From JAETTH01 sp964455975 (lineage in GTDB: Bacteria > Bacillota > Clostridia > TANB77 > CAG-508), in contig CAYVYP010000033.1 in assembly GCA_964455975.1 (NCBI GenBank), positions 1-16,725 on the forward strand: a DNA stretch of 16,725 nucleotides, read 5' to 3'. The position numbers were made by a program, and so were the translations under genes. The number at the start of each line of letters is the position of its first letter. Position 1 is the stretch's first letter. Positions 12,433 through 16,725 of this stretch are shown here, piece by piece. The notes beneath the pieces are model-generated. The model was not told the DNA's origin and ran no database searches. It worked only from the letters and a program-made list of their open reading frames with translations.

Positions 12433-13642
12433 GTGTTTAAAAAAATTAAAATTATAACTTTTTCTATTAAAAAAAATTTATTACCTCTTTTGTTTGTTAT
12501 ATTTACTATTTGTTTAATTGTATTTTCTAATTCTAATCTGTCTGCTGCAAAGAATGGGCTTATTTTATGGGCAAATAACATTCTACCTTCTTTATTTCCT
12601 TTTTTTGTTGCTACAAATTTACTTATGAATACTAAATTTATTGACTTTCTTGGAAAGTGTTTTAATAAAATTATGAAACCAATTTTTAATGTTCCTGGTG
12701 AAGGCTCTTTTGCTCTAATTATGGGAATTATAAGTGGTTATCCTGTTGGTGCTAAAATTGTAAGTAATTTTAGAAAAGATAATATTTTAACAAAAGAAGA
12801 AGCCGAAAGATTAATAAGTTTTACTAATAATTCAGGTCCTCTATTTATTTTAGCAACTGTTGGAATAAGTTTATTTGGTGATACTCGCACTCGGTTTTTT
12901 ATTACTTGCAACTCATATTTTATCTTGCATTAGTGTTGGATTTGTTTTTAGATTTTGGAAATCAAAAAAATTTAAAGATGAAAATTCAAGTCATAATATT
13001 ATTAATAAAAATATTTCATTAAAATCTAATACTCCTAATAAATCTTTTAAATCATTAGGAGAATTATTATCTGATTCTATACAAAATAGTATTAATACAC
13101 TTTTTCTAATTGGTGGATTTGTAGTCTTATTTTCAGTTATTATATCTATTTGTAAACAAAGCCATTTATTAGATTATTTTTCTAATTGTTTACAACCATT
13201 TTTCAATTTATTTGGCATCAATTCTAGTTTCATAAATCCATTTGTTTCAGGATTAATTGAACTTACAAATGGTTTAAAAAATATTTCTTTAATTAATACA
13301 AAAACACTTTCTATTAGTATTAGCCTATGCGCTTTTTTATTAGGATTTGGAGGAATTTGTGTTGCTTTGCAAGTATTTAGTATTACCTCTAAAACAGATA
13401 TTTCTATAAAGCCATATTTATTAGGCAAATTACTTCATGGAACTTTAGCAGCTATTTACACATATGTAGCTATGAAATTTATACCTATATTTAATTTAGA
13501 TTTAGCTTTTGTATTTAGTAATAATTCCACACCAATTATTGGAGGTTTTAATTCTAATTATATAATTATTATAATTGTACTAATTACTTTCTTTATGTTA
13601 TATAAATTTTTTAAAAACATATATATATTAAAAAGGAGTTGA
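12433..13642 (+). CDS. ylbJ: Sporulation integral membrane protein YlbJ, reading frame broken at a CGG codon
   Basis: YlbJ is a multi-pass membrane protein made in the mother cell and needed for normal spore cortex formation in Bacillus. The GTG at 12433 is preceded by AAGGTGAT. The first 153 residues carry family segments SNLSAAKNGLILWANNILPSLFPFF, GIISGYPVGAKIVS and NNSGPLFILATVGISLFGDT. At 12892-12894 an in-frame CGG occurs after ACT; the 0 frame ends at TAG 12931-12933. Skipping C12892 gives GFLLLATHILSCISVGF and a continuous reading to the stop at 13640-13642, including GGICVALQVFSI. The joined protein is 402 aa, very near the 408 of B. subtilis. A small gene follows after 4 nt. Confidence 0.9.
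12892..12894 (+). other. Putative +1 frameshift site (CGG) in ylbJ
   Basis: In-frame context is ACT CGC ACT CGG T. Note that CGC, three bases earlier in phase, is read normally; only CGG requires the shift, after which GGT supplies the glycine of GDTRTGFLLL. Confidence 0.75.
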
Positions 13643-13646
13643 TATT

Positions 13647-13877
13647 ATGGATAGAAATATGGATTATTGCGGTTTTCCCCCATATGGTTTTAATGATATG
13701 TATTCACAAGACAATAATATAGAAAATAACCCTATGTTTAACCCAATGATGCAATACGAACAAAGTTATATGTATTATAGGTATTTAACTATGCAATTAG
13801 AATATAAAATAAAATGTAAAGAGTATGAAAAATTATATGGTAAAAATGACTTTAAATCCGAAAGAAGAGTAGAATAA
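13647..13877 (+). CDS. Small Tyr/Met/Asn-rich protein of unknown function
   Basis: The 76-aa protein begins 4 nt after the ylbJ stop, with AAGGAG at good spacing before ATG, so it is co-transcribed and probably co-expressed during sporulation. The N-terminal half is low-complexity (CGFPPYGFNDMYSQDNNIENNPMFNPMM) and rich in aromatic residues and Asn. The second half is a likely helix (YRYLTMQLEYKIKCKEYEKLYG). No membrane segment or signal peptide. The composition recalls small spore-coat proteins, but that is only suggested by composition and neighbour. Confidence 0.75.
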   Translation: MDRNMDYCGFPPYGFNDMYSQDNNIENNPMFNPMMQYEQSYMYYRYLTMQLEYKIKCKEYEKLYGKNDFKSERRVE

Positions 13878-13898
13878 TACATAAATTTGTGATATAAT
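13870..13898 (+). promoter_or_regulatory. Possible promoter of the DUF4364 gene
   Basis: TATAAT at 13893-13898 is a perfect -10; the box 17 bp upstream (TAGAAT, 13870-13875) is weak. It would separate the DUF4364 gene from the ylbJ unit. Confidence 0.4.
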
Positions 13899-13935
13899 CC
13901 TATTAAGTTTATTAATCTTATAGGAGGAATCTAAA

Positions 13936-14469
13936 TTGAAATTAGCAGAAAATACTGAAACATTAGCAGAAAATAAAATTTTAATTTTATATATTTTAAA
14001 ACAAATTAACAAACAAGTAAGTAATAGCGCTCTTTTAAAATTAATATTAGCTATGACAGATATGAATTACTTTTATTTTCAACAATTTTTATTAGATTTA
14101 ATAAATGATGGTTATGTTGTTTGTTATATTAAAGAAGATGAAAAAGTTTATGGAATAACAGAAGAAGGAAAAAAAGCATTACTGCTTACACAAGATATTA
14201 TTCCTGGAATAGTAAAACTTAAAATAGATAGCAAATTAAAACCTGAATTAGACAACATTGAAGAAGAATTTTCAATTGTTGCAGAATATACCCCAAGATC
14301 TGATAATGATTATATTGTAACTTGTAAAATTGTAGAAAATAATCAAACTGTTTTTGAAGTTCAAACTTTTGCAGGTTCTCCTGAAAAAGCAAAAGAAATT
14401 GCTCAAAATTGGAAACAAAATGCAATTAAAATTTACCCTAAAATGATTGAATTATTAGATACAAATTAA
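13936..14469 (+). CDS. DUF4364 family protein (winged-helix type)
   Basis: The 177 aa match DUF4364, a Clostridia-typical family of unknown function. The N-terminal part (ENKILILYILKQINKQVSNSALLKLILAMTDMNYFYFQQFLLDLINDGYV, about 12-61, then YGITEEGKKAL) looks like a winged helix-turn-helix, so a transcriptional role is possible. The C-terminal part is mixed strand/helix with AKEIAQNWKQNAIKIYPKMIELL. The start is TTG at 13936 preceded by TAGGAGG. It is followed by a hairpin shared with convergent proS. Confidence 0.88.
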   Translation: MKLAENTETLAENKILILYILKQINKQVSNSALLKLILAMTDMNYFYFQQFLLDLINDGYVVCYIKEDEKVYGITEEGKKALLLTQDIIPGIVKLKIDSKLKPELDNIEEEFSIVAEYTPRSDNDYIVTCKIVENNQTVFEVQTFAGSPEKAKEIAQNWKQNAIKIYPKMIELLDTN

Positions 14470-14493
14470 AAAAACAGCTTTTAGCTGTTTTTT
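14469..14493. terminator. Bidirectional terminator between the DUF4364 gene and proS
   Basis: An 11-bp stem (core AACAGCT/AGCTGTT, 14469-14479 with 14483-14493), 3-nt loop, A run on the left and T run on the right, lies between the two convergent stop codons. Confidence 0.85.
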
Positions 14494-14497
14494 AATT

Positions 14498-15934
14498 TTA
14501 ATATTGTCTTCCCCATATCACCATATGTTTAGCATCTTTTCCACAAACTACACATTTATCTGATATATGTTCCTCATTAAATGGTATACATCTAGAATGT
14601 GCTCCAGTTTCTTCTTTTATTTTGTTTTCACATTCTTCATTTCCGCACCACATTGTTTTTATAAATCCTTGATTTTCATTTATATTTTTTATAAATTCTT
14701 CTAAAGATGTTGCTATTGTTGTTCTTTCACTATTTCTTTTTTTACATTCTGTATACATATCCTTTTGAATTTGTTCTAATAATTCTTCTAATTTATTTTC
14801 TAATTCACTTACTTTTACAGTTATTTTTTCTTGGTTATCTCTTCTTACTAATACAACTTCTCCATTTTCTATATCTCTTGGTCCTTGTTCTATTCTAAGT
14901 GGTACTCCTCGCATTTCCCAATCATTAAATTTGAATCCAGGTGTGCAATTTTCTCTTAAATCTACTTCCATTCTAAATTTTTTATTTAGCTTTTCATATA
15001 GTTCTATTGCCTTTTCCTTTACTCCTTCTTTATGCATTGCAATTGGAACTATAACAGCTTGAATTGGAGCAACTTTTGGAGGAAGCTTTAATCCTCTATT
15101 ATCGCCATGTACCATTATAACAGCACCTATAAGTCTTGTACTTATTCCCCAAGAAGTTTGATATGCATATTCATCTTTTCCATCTCTATTTTGAAATTTT
15201 ATTTCAAAAGGTTTTGTAAAGTTTTGTCCAAAATAATGTGAAGTTCCAGCTTGTAATGCTCTTCCATCATGCATTAATGTTTCAACTGTATATGTTGCTT
15301 CAGCTCCTGCAAATTGCTCTTTTTTTGTTTTTTGCCCTTTAACCACTGGAATTGCTAAAAGATTTTCAATTACATCAGCATATACATCTAGCATTTTAAG
15401 AGTTCTTTGTTTTGCTTCTTCTTCAGTTTCATGAATTGTATGACCTTCTTGCCATAAAAATTCTCTAGAACGTAAAAATGGTCTTGTCTCTTTTTCCCAT
15501 CTTAATACATTACACCATTGGTTATATACCATTGGTAAATCTCTCCATGATTTAAGCCATTTTGAATATAATGTTGAAAACATTGTTTCTGAAGTAGGTC
15601 TTATGCATAATTTTTCATCTAATTCTTGACCGCCTCCAATAGTTACCCAAGCAACTTCTGGTGCAAAACCTTCTACATGATCTTTTTCTTTTTCTAATAA
15701 ACTTTCTGGAATTAATACTGGAAAATATACATTTTTAACTCCAACTTCTTTAAATTTATCATCTGTATACTTTTGAATATTTTCCCATATAGAATATCCA
15801 TATGGTTTTATTGCGATACATCCTTTTGTATCTGTATAATCTGCTAAATCTGCTTTCAAAACTATATCTGTATACCATTTAGCAAAATCTTCCTCTATAT
15901 TAGTTATTTCTTTAACAAAATCATTATTTGCCAT
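14498..15934 (-). CDS. proS: Prolyl-tRNA synthetase, type 3 (archaeal/eukaryotic-like)
   Basis: This class II enzyme charges tRNA-Pro. At 478 aa it is the short form without the editing insertion of the bacterial type. Motif 1 region VYFPVLIPESLL, motif 2 region RPTSETMF and FLRSREFLWQEGHT, and motif 3 region GAVIMVHGDNRGLKLPPKVAPIQ are present; the anticodon-binding domain follows (about 285-385), then the type 3 C-terminal zinc domain with CGNEEC and CVVCG and the characteristic terminal tyrosine (WGRQY). The ATG follows AAAGGAG, 24 nt after scpB, so the two are probably co-transcribed. No T-box leader is present. CGG occurs only out of frame (for example in GGA GGC GGT). Confidence 0.98.
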   Translation of the reverse strand: MANNDFVKEITNIEEDFAKWYTDIVLKADLADYTDTKGCIAIKPYGYSIWENIQKYTDDKFKEVGVKNVYFPVLIPESLLEKEKDHVEGFAPEVAWVTIGGGQELDEKLCIRPTSETMFSTLYSKWLKSWRDLPMVYNQWCNVLRWEKETRPFLRSREFLWQEGHTIHETEEEAKQRTLKMLDVYADVIENLLAIPVVKGQKTKKEQFAGAEATYTVETLMHDGRALQAGTSHYFGQNFTKPFEIKFQNRDGKDEYAYQTSWGISTRLIGAVIMVHGDNRGLKLPPKVAPIQAVIVPIAMHKEGVKEKAIELYEKLNKKFRMEVDLRENCTPGFKFNDWEMRGVPLRIEQGPRDIENGEVVLVRRDNQEKITVKVSELENKLEELLEQIQKDMYTECKKRNSERTTIATSLEEFIKNINENQGFIKTMWCGNEECENKIKEETGAHSRCIPFNEEHISDKCVVCGKDAKHMVIWGRQY

Positions 15935-15958
15935 TTTAAAATCTCCTTTAATAATATA

Positions 15959-16573
15959 TTAATTTTTTTCTTCTACTTCATCTTTTATATTATTTATTTC
16001 TTCACCCTCTGTGGGAGATGGAGCCTCTATAATTTCATCTATTACTATTTGTTCATTTTCATCTATTTTATATTTTGGAAGTTCTGGCAACTCATCTTCT
16101 GATGTATATCCAAACATTCGTAAAAATTCAGATGTTGTTCTATATATTGTTGGCCTACCTGGTGCATCTAATCTTCCCGCTTCTTCTATTAATCCATGTT
16201 CCAATAATTTATATATTGTTCCATCTGAATTAACTCCACGGATTTGCTCTATTTCAGCTCTTGTAACTTTTGGGTTATACGCAATAATTGCCAAAGTTTC
16301 AAGTGCTGCTGGAGATAATGTTGGTTTGTTTCTTTTATCAAATATTTGATATATATATTCATAATACTCTTTTTTAGACACTAATTGATAGCCATCATTT
16401 ATTCTAATTATTTCTATTCCTCTTGTTTCATAGTCAGCTTTCATACTTTCTATTATATTTACAATATCTTCACCTGAAAGTTCTAAACAAGATATAAGTT
16501 CATTTATTTTAACTTCTCTACCACATGCAAAAAGTATTGCCTCTATTATAACTTTTGCTTTTTCTATTTCCAT
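15959..16573 (-). CDS. scpB: Segregation and condensation protein B
   Basis: ScpB dimers bind ScpA and, with SMC, form the bacterial condensin that organises and segregates chromosomes. The 204 aa carry two winged-helix domains: an N-terminal one (IEAILFACGREVKINELISCL), and a C-terminal one with the family signature LSPAALETLAIIAYNPKVTRAEIEQIRGVNSD (86-117) and GRLDAPGRPTIYRTTSEFLRMFG (133-155). The tail after 160 is acidic and rich in Glu and Ile. The ATG at 16573 follows GAGGAAT. Its usual partner scpA is not visible within the window. proS follows 24 nt downstream. Confidence 0.97.
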   Translation of the reverse strand: MEIEKAKVIIEAILFACGREVKINELISCLELSGEDIVNIIESMKADYETRGIEIIRINDGYQLVSKKEYYEYIYQIFDKRNKPTLSPAALETLAIIAYNPKVTRAEIEQIRGVNSDGTIYKLLEHGLIEEAGRLDAPGRPTIYRTTSEFLRMFGYTSEDELPELPKYKIDENEQIVIDEIIEAPSPTEGEEINNIKDEVEEKN

Positions 16574-16610
16574 ATTATTTTATTCCTCTTTTATTTTATT
16601 TACTTATACA

Positions 16611-16638
16611 TTATTACATTTTTTTCGCTTTATGTCAA
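16611..16638 (-). promoter_or_regulatory. scpB-proS promoter
   Basis: Minus-strand TTGACA (16633-16638) and TAATAA (16611-16616), spacing 16 bp. A second possible box, TTGACG about 40 bp further upstream with TAATTT 17 bp on, could be an alternative start. The remaining 16640-16725 bases hold nothing else I can identify. Confidence 0.6.
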
Positions 16639-16725
16639 TAATTGCCAGCCCAAATTACAATTTTGCAACTAAAACGTCAAGTGAAAAAGTAAAAGCAATT
16701 ATAATAACATTAAATAGATTTTAGT

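Noticed and set aside
1948..12894. CGG reassigned to another amino acid such as Gln or Trp
   Set aside because: A simple reassignment would not repair the reading frame; in all four places the conserved protein resumes only in the +1 frame.
1948..12894. Ordinary pseudogenisation of spoVAE, ylbJ and the ABC ATPase
   Set aside because: Each gene is otherwise clean over its whole length, and lesions of random origin would not all fall on the same in-frame codon. A base-calling artefact stays open as an alternative.
15935..15958. T-box leader before proS
   Set aside because: Only 24 nt separate scpB and proS and no T-box sequence is present.

Overview
The window comes from a very AT-rich, spore-forming, probably anaerobic member of the Bacillota, most likely an uncultured Clostridia lineage. 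The evidence is two sporulation membrane proteins (SpoVAE, YlbJ), a rubrerythrin next to a PerR-type regulator, a DUF4364 protein, a type 3 prolyl-tRNA synthetase, the infC-rpmI-rplT and rplM-rpsI ribosomal operons, and strong GGAGG-type ribosome binding sites. No rRNA, tRNA, CRISPR array or complete insertion sequence is visible.

Layout. 1-857: peroxide-stress operon perR-rbr (minus strand, rbr runs off the window) with a perfect 7-1-7 operator at its promoter. 987-2065: a membrane-anchored helical protein and a solitary spoVAE. 2066-2207: a bidirectional terminator and a REP-like palindrome. 2208-3477: rplT, rpmI and infC (minus strand) behind an L20-type attenuator leader. 3508-4581: divergently transcribed rplM-rpsI with a structured leader. 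4652-7418: an accessory island with an unknown 179-aa protein, a deleted RAYT transposase carrying two REP-like arms, a broken ORF6N gene and a dinD-like gene with an SOS-like promoter. 7462-12354: metK, then an operon AI-2E family protein - ABC ATPase - two ABC-2 permeases. 12433-14493: ylbJ, a small unknown gene and a DUF4364 gene. 14498-16638: scpB-proS (minus strand).

Main discovery. Three otherwise well-conserved genes (spoVAE, the ABC ATPase, ylbJ) are out of frame, with four breaks in all (the ATPase has two). Each break falls exactly on an in-frame CGG codon. Skipping the C and reading the following GGU or GGA as glycine restores the family sequence every time, including the SGG of the ABC signature motif. 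I read every CGG and CCG in the window: no intact gene contains an in-frame CGG. The simplest biological reading is that CGG has no normal arginine decoding here and promotes a +1 frameshift (or CGGN is read as a four-base glycine codon). A sequence-specific base-calling artefact is the main rival and cannot be excluded from sequence alone.

Other points: an AUA start for infC directly behind its attenuator, back-to-back rplM/infC promoters sharing one inverted repeat, one 12-bp palindrome shared by the dinD and ORF6N upstream regions, and a RAYT remnant whose REP-like repeat is itself part of the coding sequence.
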